The notes beneath the pieces were generated by a model that was not told where the DNA came from, ran no database searches, and saw only the letters and a program-made list of their open reading frames with translations. DNA of 64,000 nt, taken from assembly GCA_018714505.1 (NCBI GenBank), contig DVNI01000134.1, forward strand, positions 16,752 through 80,751. The letters are read 5' to 3'. Below, in pieces: positions 1 through 9,011 of this stretch. Every line of letters begins with the position of its first letter. The first letter of the stretch is position 1. This stretch comes from Candidatus Avacidaminococcus intestinavium. Lineage in GTDB: Bacteria; Bacillota; Negativicutes; Acidaminococcales; Acidaminococcaceae. The translations under genes and the position numbers were made by a program.

Positions 1-581
1 TCGGTATTAGTAAAGCTTTTGGTATTTCTTTTGGTTTAATGGCCTTTACTACCTTTGTCTATGATACTCTTGATGTTTGCACAAGACTTGGCCGTTATAT
101 TATCCAAGAATTAGCCGGTTGGAAAGGCTGGAGCGGTCGCATTGGTTCAACATTATTAGTTGGTGGGATGCCACTGTTTCTAATGTCTATCAATCTAACT
201 GATCCAACGGGTAAGCCTGTAGCAGCCTGGAGCCTATTTTGGAAAACCTTCGGATCTTCCAATCAATTATTAGCAGCTCTTGCACTAGTTGGTATTACCG
301 TATGGTTACAAAGAACTGCCAAAAATAAAAATGCTTGGCTATTTGCTTGTATTCCAGCTGTCTTAATGTTTATTATGAGTGTCTGGGCCCTATTTAATAC
401 CTTTATTTCGTACACTTATAAAAACGGCGTTTTCATCATGCCGGAAGGTACTAATATTGTTGTTCCTGCCCTCTCAGCTATTTATATGGTCCTTGCCATC
501 TGGGTCGTTATTGAATGTGTTCCGGCCATTGTTGAAAATGCTAGACATCCTCAACAAGGTCTTTCTACACCAAAGAAATAG
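1..581 (+). CDS. cstA: Carbon starvation protein CstA family, C-terminal part (5' truncated by window)
   Basis: Open frame runs through the window start (GISKAFGISFGLMAFTTFVYDTLDVCTRLGRYIIQEL...GSSNQLLAALALVGITVWL), typical CstA C-terminus. Confidence 0.88.
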   Translation, partial: GISKAFGISFGLMAFTTFVYDTLDVCTRLGRYIIQELAGWKGWSGRIGSTLLVGGMPLFLMSINLTDPTGKPVAAWSLFWKTFGSSNQLLAALALVGITVWLQRTAKNKNAWLFACIPAVLMFIMSVWALFNTFISYTYKNGVFIMPEGTNIVVPALSAIYMVLAIWVVIECVPAIVENARHPQQGLSTPKK

Positions 582-597
582 CAAATACAAAAAAATT

Positions 598-630
598 AGC
601 TGTTTTGCCTAAAGCAAAGCAGCTTTTTTA
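598..630 (+). terminator. Intrinsic terminator after cstA
   Basis: agctgttttgc/gcaaagcagct stem (one G-T wobble) followed by a T-run. Confidence 0.8.
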
Positions 631-704
631 TTCCCATCTAACCTTAAAATAGTTATAATAAGATATGTATGCGTGACTTCAATACTTTAAACGAGGTGAA
701 CTAA

Positions 705-1058
705 TTGTATGCATTTAAAAAAATCTTTGCTGGTTTTATTATCGGTTTGCTTAGTGGTTTTTTAGGTATTGGCGGCGGTGTTTTTATGGTTCCGATCATG
801 GTCTCATTCTTTGGTTTTACCCAACACGTTGCACAAGCAACTTCGCTAGCTATGATTATACCGACAGCACTTTTCGGTAGTATTGTTTACAATCTACATG
901 GCAGTATCGACATAAAAATCGCAGCACTAATTACCGTTGGTAGCATGACTAGCGCCTTCTTTGCTTCACGCCTCATGGTTAAACTACCTGCGGCGCAATT
1001 AAAATTACTGTTTGGTATTTTATTACTACTCGTTGGCGTAAGGATGGTGATTGCTTAA
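705..1058 (+). CDS. Half-size TSUP (TauE/SafE) family membrane protein, first of a tandem pair
   Basis: 117 aa, TTG start with upstream acgaggtgaa; GFLGIGGGVFMVPIMV motif typical of the TauE/SafE repeat. Confidence 0.8.
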   Translation: MYAFKKIFAGFIIGLLSGFLGIGGGVFMVPIMVSFFGFTQHVAQATSLAMIIPTALFGSIVYNLHGSIDIKIAALITVGSMTSAFFASRLMVKLPAAQLKLLFGILLLLVGVRMVIA

Positions 1059-1426
1059 TGATACTCACCCTAATCAGTATCGGACTAATAACTGGCTTTA
1101 TTAGCGGGCTTTTGGGGGTTGGTGGTGGCGTAATTTTGGTTCCTTTGCTTACCTTAGCGGCTGGTTTGGAACAACATTTAGCACAAGGCATCTCCATGCT
1201 GGTCATTATTCCCACTTCACTTGCCGGCCTCTGGCAACTGCATAAAAAAAAGTTAGTAGATTATCACTCCGCAATGTTTTTTGCGGGCGGCGCAATCATT
1301 GGTGCAATGATTAGTTCCGGTTTGGTTCAATATGTTGACGGCCAAGATTTAAAAAAAGTTTTTAGTATTTTTGTCATTTTTACTGGTTTAAAAATGATTA
1401 TAGGTTATTTTAAAAATAAAAAATAA
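1058..1426 (+). CDS. Half-size TSUP (TauE/SafE) family membrane protein, second of a tandem pair
   Basis: 122 aa; GLLGVGGGVILVPLLTLAAGLEQHLAQGISMLVIIPTS motif; start overlaps preceding stop. Confidence 0.8.
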   Translation: MILTLISIGLITGFISGLLGVGGGVILVPLLTLAAGLEQHLAQGISMLVIIPTSLAGLWQLHKKKLVDYHSAMFFAGGAIIGAMISSGLVQYVDGQDLKKVFSIFVIFTGLKMIIGYFKNKK

Positions 1427-1429
1427 TAA

Positions 1430-1463
1430 AAAAACTATAGCTAAAAGATAGCTATAGTTTTTT
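1430..1463 (+). terminator. Intrinsic terminator
   Basis: aactatagcta...tagctatagtt stem followed by ttttttt. Confidence 0.8.
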
Positions 1464-1506
1464 TATTATCTACATTCATTATTTTAACTTTAGTCTACAA
1501 CCATTC

Positions 1507-2025
1507 TTAAGACTCACTAACCTCTATTAAAATCTTTTTTGCAAACTCCGCTGCTGCCGCAAAATCAGCTGCATCAGGATGCAAAGCAGCAATACGATGC
1601 CTTTCGATTCTTTCTGGTGTCATAGCATGAGGATGATCTTTCGGTAAACTTTTAAACCTTTCTGCTATCTGAGGATTTACCTTACCTTGGCAATGATAAG
1701 TTCCCACTAGTTCATTACTAACTGGTAATAGTGCTGCCGCATTAGTTAAACATTTTTCTGCATAAGGTGTATTGGGATAGGCTCCCAAGGTCGCAAATAA
1801 GGCAACTTTCTTGCCTTCAATCCTTTGTAACACGGCACCAGTAAGTTTATCCGCAGTACTTTTATCAACCCAAAATCCTGCAAAAATTAAATCATAAGCT
1901 TCCACATCGATGGTCGGTGTAATCTGCATCACAGTTGTATCATTAGGTGGCAAGACTTGACTAATCGCTTCTGCTACCTTCTTGGTATTACCAGTTAATG
2001 ACGAATACATAACTAAAATTTTCAT
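1507..2025 (-). CDS. Flavodoxin family protein
   Basis: MKILVMYSSLTGNTKKVAEAI FMN-binding motif; internal ATG chosen over the longer ORF start (2070). Confidence 0.85.
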   Translation of the reverse strand: MKILVMYSSLTGNTKKVAEAISQVLPPNDTTVMQITPTIDVEAYDLIFAGFWVDKSTADKLTGAVLQRIEGKKVALFATLGAYPNTPYAEKCLTNAAALLPVSNELVGTYHCQGKVNPQIAERFKSLPKDHPHAMTPERIERHRIAALHPDAADFAAAAEFAKKILIEVSES

Positions 2026-2036
2026 AAAAACTCCTC

Positions 2037-2840
2037 CTAAAAATGTTCTGTTGTTGTATACGGAAAACATAGTGGATAGCTTTTTGCTCCCTGCTTCAAT
2101 GTAGTAACTACAGCTTTTACATTATAAAGTCGTTCCAGCACCGTTTCTGTAAAAACAGTTTCTACTGTTCCGTCAGCAATAATTTTACCACCCTTCACCG
2201 CTACTAACCTTTGACTGTATCTAGCTGCATGATTAAGATCATGTAACACCATAATAATAGTAAGTTGACGTTCACGATGAAGATGACCTATTAATTCCAT
2301 CAATTCTAATTGATGATGAATATCTAGATATGTTGTTGGTTCATCTAACAAGAGTACTCGTGGGTTTTGTGCTAAAGCCATCGCTAGCCAAGCCCGTTGT
2401 CTTTCTCCTCCTGATAACGTATCTAATCTACGAAACTGCATATGCGTTAACTCTGTAAAAGCCAAAGCATCATCAACAGCCTTACCATCTTCACTACTTA
2501 ACTCTGCTAAAAAACTTTGGTAAGGCATTCTACCAAAAGTAGCTAAATCCCTAATTGTCATATCACCAGGTGCTCTAGGTGATTGTGGCAAAACGGAAAT
2601 AGTTTTTGCTAACGCTTTAGGCTGATAAGCCTGAATATCTTTGCCATTTAAATACACTGTTCCCTGCGTTGGAGTTAATAGCTTACACAAGGTTTTCAGT
2701 AAGGTTGATTTACCAGAACCATTCGGTCCAATAATTGAGACAATTTCCGGCTTAAGAAAATCCAAAGAAATATTTTCTAAAATAATCTTATCTTTATAGC
2801 CAAAGACTAGTCGCTCAGCTTGCAGTTTAACCTCCATCAA
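2037..2840 (-). CDS. Iron/heme/cobalamin-type ABC transporter ATP-binding protein (FecE family)
   Basis: Walker A GPNGSGKST, signature LSGGERQRAWLAMALAQ, Walker B LLLDEPTTYLDI. Confidence 0.93.
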   Translation of the reverse strand: MMEVKLQAERLVFGYKDKIILENISLDFLKPEIVSIIGPNGSGKSTLLKTLCKLLTPTQGTVYLNGKDIQAYQPKALAKTISVLPQSPRAPGDMTIRDLATFGRMPYQSFLAELSSEDGKAVDDALAFTELTHMQFRRLDTLSGGERQRAWLAMALAQNPRVLLLDEPTTYLDIHHQLELMELIGHLHRERQLTIIMVLHDLNHAARYSQRLVAVKGGKIIADGTVETVFTETVLERLYNVKAVVTTLKQGAKSYPLCFPYTTTEHF

Positions 2841-3847
2841 GTACGCATCCTCCTTTTCAAAAGATATAAGAAAAAGGGTGCTCCCAAAAAAGCCATAAAA
2901 ATTCCAACTGGTACTTCTATAGGACTAAAAGCTGTACGAGCAACAGTATCAGCAAACGTTACTAAAGCCGCACCAAAAATCGCTGCACAAGGCAACAAAT
3001 ATTCACAATCTGAGCCAACCACCAGTCTAGTAATATGTGGAACAATTAAACCAACAAACCCAATCATCCCGGCTACACTAACTGCCGACGCCGCTAATAA
3101 AGCCGCTAAGATAATTAAAATAGTTCTAATTCGCTTAACATTAATACCAATACTAGTCGCTACTTCTTCGCCTAATTGTAAGGCATTCAGTTCACGATAG
3201 CAAAAAAGTGTTCCCAAAATACCAATAATACTATAAGGCAAAATCATCTGCACGTGATTCCAGCTTCGACCTTGAAATCCTCCAGCCATCCAGGTAACAG
3301 TTCCTTGAATGCGATCAGCAAAAAAGACCATCAGCGCACTCATCCCGCCACCAAAAAAAGCCGCAATTGCAACACCAGCTAAAATCATTTTCAAAGGATT
3401 GATACCACGTTCCCAAGCTAAAAAAAAGACCGCTGTAGTCGCTGCTAAAGCTCCTAGAAAAGCTGCAAAAGGCACCAAGGCCATTTTTTCCGGCACTAAA
3501 ATCATCAAGAGCATTGCCATTAAACCCGCTCCTGCTGAAACACCAATAATTCCTGGATCAGCTAGCGGATTACGCAATATACCTTGCAAAACGCACCCTG
3601 CTAAAGCAAGATTAGCACCAACCAAGGCAGCGACAATTGTTCTAGGCAAGCGCAATAAATGCACGATACGATATAACTCATCAGTAGAATTTGCTGGCAT
3701 AATCACTCGCGCTATATTGTCCAAAGTCAAAGGAATAACACCGGCCACCATACTAAAGATAATCGCTGCCAGCAAAAACACTAAGCCCAAGACCAGTGCT
3801 ATTACACGTTGGCTCTTACGCTTATCGTTAACCGCGCTACTGAGCAT
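2837..3847 (-). CDS. FecCD-family ABC transporter permease
   Basis: LRLPRTIVAALVGANLALAGCVLQGILRNPLADPGIIGVSAGAG and GLIVPHITRLVVGSD motifs. Confidence 0.95.
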   Translation of the reverse strand: MLSSAVNDKRKSQRVIALVLGLVFLLAAIIFSMVAGVIPLTLDNIARVIMPANSTDELYRIVHLLRLPRTIVAALVGANLALAGCVLQGILRNPLADPGIIGVSAGAGLMAMLLMILVPEKMALVPFAAFLGALAATTAVFFLAWERGINPLKMILAGVAIAAFFGGGMSALMVFFADRIQGTVTWMAGGFQGRSWNHVQMILPYSIIGILGTLFCYRELNALQLGEEVATSIGINVKRIRTILIILAALLAASAVSVAGMIGFVGLIVPHITRLVVGSDCEYLLPCAAIFGAALVTFADTVARTAFSPIEVPVGIFMAFLGAPFFLYLLKRRMRT

Positions 3848-4803
3848 TACTCGTCACCCCGATACATATAACTACTCAAAATAGTCATTGCTTCTGCCAG
3901 TTGTGTTCCAGGATTAACCGTAAACAAATTCGCTGGCAGTTGATAAATTCTATTGTTGCGAACAGCACTTATATCATGCCAAATCGGATTTTCTCGTAAA
4001 TCCCTCCGCAAACTCTCAATAGCCTTATCCGCATCCCCCATCGTAATTACAAAAATTACTTCTGGGTCTTTACGCGTAACATACTCCATACTTAACGAAA
4101 CATAGGCATCGTAACTATCACTTACCTCATCGGCAATATTACCACCACCAAGGCTTTCTACTAAGTTACCACTAAAACTTTTTTTAGTTGCCATGCTAAA
4201 ACTATTAGGTGCTCCAAAAATTATTAAGCTACGCGGCGGTTGCTTGTTTTGAGCAGCAGTTTGTACTTTCTTATATTCTGCCATCACCGCTTCTTTCTTT
4301 TGTTGTGCACTACTTTCTGTTCCCGCTAGTTGACCAAATAAATCCAGCGTTCGCAAAACGTCTTCATAAGAGTTAATGCTATTAATCAAGATAGGTATAC
4401 CGGCCGCCTCTAACGGCGGGATAATAGCATGATGATACGGCACATCAGTGCCAATAATTAAATCTGGTTGTAGCGATAAAATTTTCTCCAAATTAGGACT
4501 ATGAATAATACCCGTTTCTGGTAAAGACGCAAGTTTTTCTTTAAGCTCTGCATTATAAGAAGTACTTAAAGGTTTCGCAATAGTTGTACCACCAGCTGCA
4601 TAATATATTTCAATATTAGAAGGGTTTAAAATAATAACTCTTTGTGGCTTTTCTGGAATAACCACCGAACGTCCAACACTATCAACTACAGTAATAGTTT
4701 GTGCAGCCCCACTATTCGTTGCCTTTTGTTTAAAAGTATAATAGCCACCTAAAATAGCCAGCAAAATAAAGAAAACTACAATAACTTTAAAAATTTTTCT
4801 CAT
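3847..4803 (-). CDS. ABC transporter substrate-binding protein (siderophore/heme/B12 type, class III), N-terminally anchored
   Basis: VDSVGRSVVIPEKPQRVIIL...LQPDLIIG motifs; N-terminal hydrophobic segment without an obvious lipobox Cys. Confidence 0.88.
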   Translation of the reverse strand: MRKIFKVIVVFFILLAILGGYYTFKQKATNSGAAQTITVVDSVGRSVVIPEKPQRVIILNPSNIEIYYAAGGTTIAKPLSTSYNAELKEKLASLPETGIIHSPNLEKILSLQPDLIIGTDVPYHHAIIPPLEAAGIPILINSINSYEDVLRTLDLFGQLAGTESSAQQKKEAVMAEYKKVQTAAQNKQPPRSLIIFGAPNSFSMATKKSFSGNLVESLGGGNIADEVSDSYDAYVSLSMEYVTRKDPEVIFVITMGDADKAIESLRRDLRENPIWHDISAVRNNRIYQLPANLFTVNPGTQLAEAMTILSSYMYRGDE

Positions 4804-4855
4804 TCTACACCCCGAACTCATTATATTTATTTAGCTATCGCTAACTTATTCAAAG

Positions 4856-4896
4856 AAAAAAAAACTGTGTATGGCGTCTAAAATACACAGTTTTTA
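4856..4896 (-). terminator. Intrinsic terminator/attenuator in the leader of the ABC operon
   Basis: Minus strand AAAAACTGTGTAT-N9-ATACACAGTTTTTTTTT between promoter and first gene. Confidence 0.72.
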
Positions 4897-4956
4897 ACAA
4901 AATACAGCTAGTTTAGAGGAGAGAAAACTAACCGGTTAGCTATTGCTAACACACTT

Positions 4957-4985
4957 ATTGTACTTGCTCTATTCTTTCTTGTCAA
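4957..4985 (-). promoter_or_regulatory. Sigma-A type promoter TTGACA-17-TACAAT for the ABC operon leader
   Basis: Minus strand TTGACAAGAAAGAATAGAGCAAGTACAAT, exact 17-nt spacer. Confidence 0.75.
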
Positions 4986-5022
4986 CCTCTTTTTTTAGTT
5001 AGTGAAATATTTTCTCAATAGA

Positions 5023-5068
5023 ATAAAGCACAGAAGTAATGACCAATTACTTCTGTGCTTTATTCTTA
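5023..5068. terminator. Bidirectional terminator hairpin
   Basis: gaataaagcacagaagtaat/attacttctgtgctttattc, long near-perfect inverted repeat. Confidence 0.8.
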
Positions 5069-5086
5069 TCTCTATCTTATTATTTA

Positions 5087-6100
5087 TTAAATTTCTTCAT
5101 CTGGGAACAATTTCTTTGTTACTTCTGTACAATCTCTAATATCCAAAGTATTCAAAACATAAAGATTACCACGTTTTAAGAGAATATCTATACGGGTAAT
5201 TCCTTTGAGCACATTTACCAAAAAAGCGGTATAGACAAGCAAAGTTTTTTCTTCACTTGTATATTGTTCATAATCTTTTTTGGTTTTAACGAGTTCCTCT
5301 AATTTTGGTATTTCTTTTTTATATTCTTTAAATAATTTATTCATATAACCAGTAATTCGTTCTAAAGTCAATTGCACACGTTGCATCTTGCCCACGACAT
5401 CTGCTAATTCAATAGAATGTTGATCAATATTATCCTTTAGTGCAATAGCCGCTTTTTTGTCCTTTTTATCTAATGCCGCAACACCAAAATCTTGCACCAC
5501 CGCTGGAATATCTAAAATTGCATTTAGAACTGCCGCTTCGGCCACATTTCCTGCTGGTGGAATATCTATTTTATGCGTCGAAAGCGCCTCTAGAATAGAT
5601 GTCCCTTCCTCACACTCGGGAAAACCAGGAAATTTATTTATCTCACACTGTTCCATTTTTTGAGTTAAAGTGCCACCATACAAAGCTAATCCCGTTAAAA
5701 TACCGGTTCCCATTTCAGCAATACCTCTTGCTAAAATATTCTCAACAATTTTTGCATTTTCTTTCAAAGCATTTCTTTCTGGTTTACCAACACGAAAGGG
5801 TGTAAATGTCATATATTTAACTTGTCGTGGTAAGTTTTCTATTTGCTCTAAAACCATAACCAACCTTTTAAAACTTTCCCAAATCTCTAATTTTAATCTG
5901 CCATTAAACATTAATAACGGCATCAACGACTGCTGCACTTGATAATAATTATACTTTTCCTCTTCATAACGGGCTTGTGAATTTTCTACAATTTGGCTAA
6001 CATCGCGCCTATCCATATAAATTTTTATTCCTGCAGCACCAAGACCTGCAGCTATCCAAACAGCAATTGGAACGGCCATACGAACACCTCCTGCAAACAA
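5087..6100 (-). CDS. Hypothetical protein with N-terminal hydrophobic segment and coiled-coil-like regions
   Basis: 337-aa ORF with good length and downstream terminator; likely start at MAVPIAV (internal Met). No family recognised. Confidence 0.75.
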   Translation of the reverse strand: MFAGGVRMAVPIAVWIAAGLGAAGIKIYMDRRDVSQIVENSQARYEEEKYNYYQVQQSLMPLLMFNGRLKLEIWESFKRLVMVLEQIENLPRQVKYMTFTPFRVGKPERNALKENAKIVENILARGIAEMGTGILTGLALYGGTLTQKMEQCEINKFPGFPECEEGTSILEALSTHKIDIPPAGNVAEAAVLNAILDIPAVVQDFGVAALDKKDKKAAIALKDNIDQHSIELADVVGKMQRVQLTLERITGYMNKLFKEYKKEIPKLEELVKTKKDYEQYTSEEKTLLVYTAFLVNVLKGITRIDILLKRGNLYVLNTLDIRDCTEVTKKLFPDEEI

Positions 6101-6201
6101 GTTTACCTTGCTAATTTAATTCGCCACAAATAAAAAAAATCCTTTTTAAACAAGAAACCGTACTAGTCTGATTGTAATCAACTAGTACGGTTTTAATGGT
6201 T

Positions 6202-7380
6202 TTAAACAGCTCTTGCTAAAACATCTTCCAGCGCTAAAAGTTTACACGCCTCTTCCCATACAATAATTTTAGTTTTACTAAAACCATTAAAAACGGTTGC
6301 TGATGCCGAACTATAGGCACCACAAGCTGGTACTAACAATAAATCATCAAGTGCCAGCGGCACAGTCAACTTGCCCCTAAACATTACATCTAAAGAATCG
6401 CAGCTTGGTCCTGCAAAGGTTGCCTCAATTTCCGTTTCCGTGCTCTCTTTAAAACTGAGTAATTTATAATCCCATTGATCAAATAAAACACCCGAAAAGG
6501 AACCATATAAACCATCATCTAAGAAATACCACACTTGTCCATTACGTTCACTCACGCCAATTACCCTTGTAATTAGGTTAACTGCTGTACCACAAATAAA
6601 ACGTCCTGGTTCTGCTAGAATTTCTACCCCAGCAAAATCTTCTTCTAAACGTGCTCTTACCTGTCCTAAAATTTCTTTGAGATTAAATTTGACTTTAGGC
6701 TCTGGAATAGGAAAACCTCCGCCGATATCTAATATACTTAATTTAAGACCTTGCATCTTGGCTTCCTCAAAGATTTCCCGTGCTAAGTCAAGTGCATTTA
6801 AGTAGGGCTCAGCATACATAACTTGACTACCAACGTGAAAACAGATGCCCGCAGCATCGAGTCCAGCTTGTTGTGCAGCTAATAATAATTCAATGGCTTC
6901 CGAACGTGCTGCGCCAAATTTCTTATTTAAGTCCACATGTGCTGATGAATTATCGATGCGGAAACGCAAAAGCACTGTCGCTCCTGGGCACGCTTTCGCC
7001 ATTTTTTCAATTTCACTTTTATTATCAAAAGTCATCCGTGCAACGCCCGCTCTATTACAAGCAGCAAGACCCGCCGCTGTTTTAATAGGATTAGCATAAA
7101 TCATGCGCTCGCCTTCAACACCGAGCTCTGCTAATGTATTGATTTCACCATCAGATGCTACATCAAAAGAAGCACCCAGTGTCGCCATCTTTTGCAATAT
7201 ATGTATATCCGGATTAGACTTCATTGCATAATAAAACTTTACACCCGGTAAGTTCTCAGTCAGAAAGCAATAATTTCTTTCTATCTGTTGCAGTGATAAA
7301 ACTAAAAGTGGTGTATCATAATTTGCTGCTAATTTTTCAACTGCATTTTTATCTAATTGGAAAAACGGTTGATTTTTCAT
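6202..7380 (-). CDS. Fold-type III PLP-dependent lysine/ornithine decarboxylase (eukaryotic ODC-like)
   Basis: VKFYYAMKSNPD (PLP-Lys), FHVGSQ, DIGGGFP, EPGRF, CDSLD motifs; start MKNQPFF with AGGAGG upstream. Confidence 0.92.
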   Translation of the reverse strand: MKNQPFFQLDKNAVEKLAANYDTPLLVLSLQQIERNYCFLTENLPGVKFYYAMKSNPDIHILQKMATLGASFDVASDGEINTLAELGVEGERMIYANPIKTAAGLAACNRAGVARMTFDNKSEIEKMAKACPGATVLLRFRIDNSSAHVDLNKKFGAARSEAIELLLAAQQAGLDAAGICFHVGSQVMYAEPYLNALDLAREIFEEAKMQGLKLSILDIGGGFPIPEPKVKFNLKEILGQVRARLEEDFAGVEILAEPGRFICGTAVNLITRVIGVSERNGQVWYFLDDGLYGSFSGVLFDQWDYKLLSFKESTETEIEATFAGPSCDSLDVMFRGKLTVPLALDDLLLVPACGAYSSASATVFNGFSKTKIIVWEEACKLLALEDVLARAV

Positions 7381-7605
7381 AACAACCTCCTCTAAAACAT
7401 ATTGTAAATTCACTTATATGATTTTACCACAAATTTTCAAAAGTACAAGAGGAAAAGCGAGGAAAACGGAATATTTTGACGAACTTTTAGGGAAAAGTTG
7501 AAAATTCTTCTCTTTATGGATAGTTAACAGCTAAAACCAGTGTTTTTGCCCTTTTCATACTCATAAATTCACTTTTTCTGTTCTTCATCTATTGCTTAAT
7601 AAGAA

Positions 7606-7644
7606 AAACGCCTGTCGTAGAAAAAGTCTACATTACAGGCGCCT
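7606..7644 (-). terminator. Intrinsic terminator after serS
   Basis: Minus strand GCGCCTGTAATGTAGACTTTTTCTACGACAGGCGTTTTT. Confidence 0.75.
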
Positions 7645-7662
7645 TACAATTTGCTCTCTTCA

Positions 7663-8946
7663 TTATTTCATAGGTTTAAGTACATCGCATCCCATATAAG
7701 GCTGTAAAGCTTTAGGAACAATAACTGATCCATCGGCTTGCTGATAGTTTTCCAAGATAGCACAAACAGTGCGTCCTACTGCTAAACCCGAACCATTTAA
7801 AGTATGCACAAACTCCGGCTTACCTTTTGGTTCTCTTCTAAACTTAATATCCGCTCTTCGTGCCTGAAAATCCAAGAAATTCGAACAAGAGGAAATCTCA
7901 CGATAACAATTTGCTGCTGGAATCCACACTTCTAGATCATACGTAGTCGCAGAACTAAAGCCGATATCGCCAGTACACAAACGCACAACACGATAAGGAA
8001 GCTCCAAAAGTTTTAAAATTTCTTCTGCGTCATTAGTTAATTTATCAAGTTCCGTCCAAGAATCTTCTGGTTTAGTAAACTTGACTAGTTCCACTTTATT
8101 AAACTGATGTTGGCGAATTAGACCACGCGTATCTCGACCGGCGGAACCAGCCTCCGCACGAAAACAAGCGCTATACGCTGTATATTTTAGCGGTAAATCC
8201 TCACTATTTAAAATTTCACCACGATGATAATTGGTAACAGGTACGTCTGCTGTTGGGATTAAATAATAGTCCAGGCCCTCTAATTTAAACATATCTTCCG
8301 CAAATTTTGGTAGCTGTCCTGTACCTCTCATACTATCTTTATTCACAATATAAGGCGGAAAAATTTCCGTGTAACCATGCTTTGCAGTATGAATATCAAG
8401 CATAAAATTATAGACAGCACGCTCTAAACGTGCACCCATTCCTTTGTAAAAAACAAAACGTGCGCCCGTTACTTTTGCGGCACGTTCAAAATCCAAAATG
8501 CCTAAAGCTTCACCAATATCCCAGTGTGCCTGTGGCGCAAAGTTGAACTTAGTCGGCTCGCCCCAAGTTCTAACTACCGGATTATCACTATCATCTTTAC
8601 CAATCGGCACATCAGCTGCTGGCATATTAGGAATAGTAAGTAAAATATCTTGCAAGCGTTGTTCAATGCTTTTTAGTTCTTTATCATCGATAGCAATTTT
8701 TTCTCCTAAAGCGCGCATTGCTAGAATTTTCTCTTCAGCGTTTTCACCATTTTTCTTCAACTGACTAATTATTTGTGAAACACTATTACGCTCACTCTTT
8801 AAACTCTCAACTTGTTGCAATAATTCTCTGCGTTGTTTTTCTAGCAACACAAATTCGTCGAGATTCATATCCATATTACGGTTTTTCATTGCTTGTTCAA
8901 CCAAATGTGGATTTTCTCTCACAAATTTCATATCAAGCATGTTCAT
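7663..8946 (-). CDS. serS: Seryl-tRNA synthetase
   Basis: [12 protein letters not shown]-terminus; class II motifs [30 protein letters not shown] and [10 protein letters not shown]. Confidence 0.97.
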   Translation of the reverse strand: MNMLDMKFVRENPHLVEQAMKNRNMDMNLDEFVLLEKQRRELLQQVESLKSERNSVSQIISQLKKNGENAEEKILAMRALGEKIAIDDKELKSIEQRLQDILLTIPNMPAADVPIGKDDSDNPVVRTWGEPTKFNFAPQAHWDIGEALGILDFERAAKVTGARFVFYKGMGARLERAVYNFMLDIHTAKHGYTEIFPPYIVNKDSMRGTGQLPKFAEDMFKLEGLDYYLIPTADVPVTNYHRGEILNSEDLPLKYTAYSACFRAEAGSAGRDTRGLIRQHQFNKVELVKFTKPEDSWTELDKLTNDAEEILKLLELPYRVVRLCTGDIGFSSATTYDLEVWIPAANCYREISSCSNFLDFQARRADIKFRREPKGKPEFVHTLNGSGLAVGRTVCAILENYQQADGSVIVPKALQPYMGCDVLKPMK

Positions 8947-9011
8947 TCCTCCAGACCAATTTACACATTCATTCTATGTTATTGTATCACAAAACTGCTT
9001 GTTTGTATCAT

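Noticed and set aside
3309-3884. 191-aa + strand ORF
   Set aside because: Lies antisense to the well-supported FecCD permease gene; low-complexity Lys/Ala composition typical of spurious frames.
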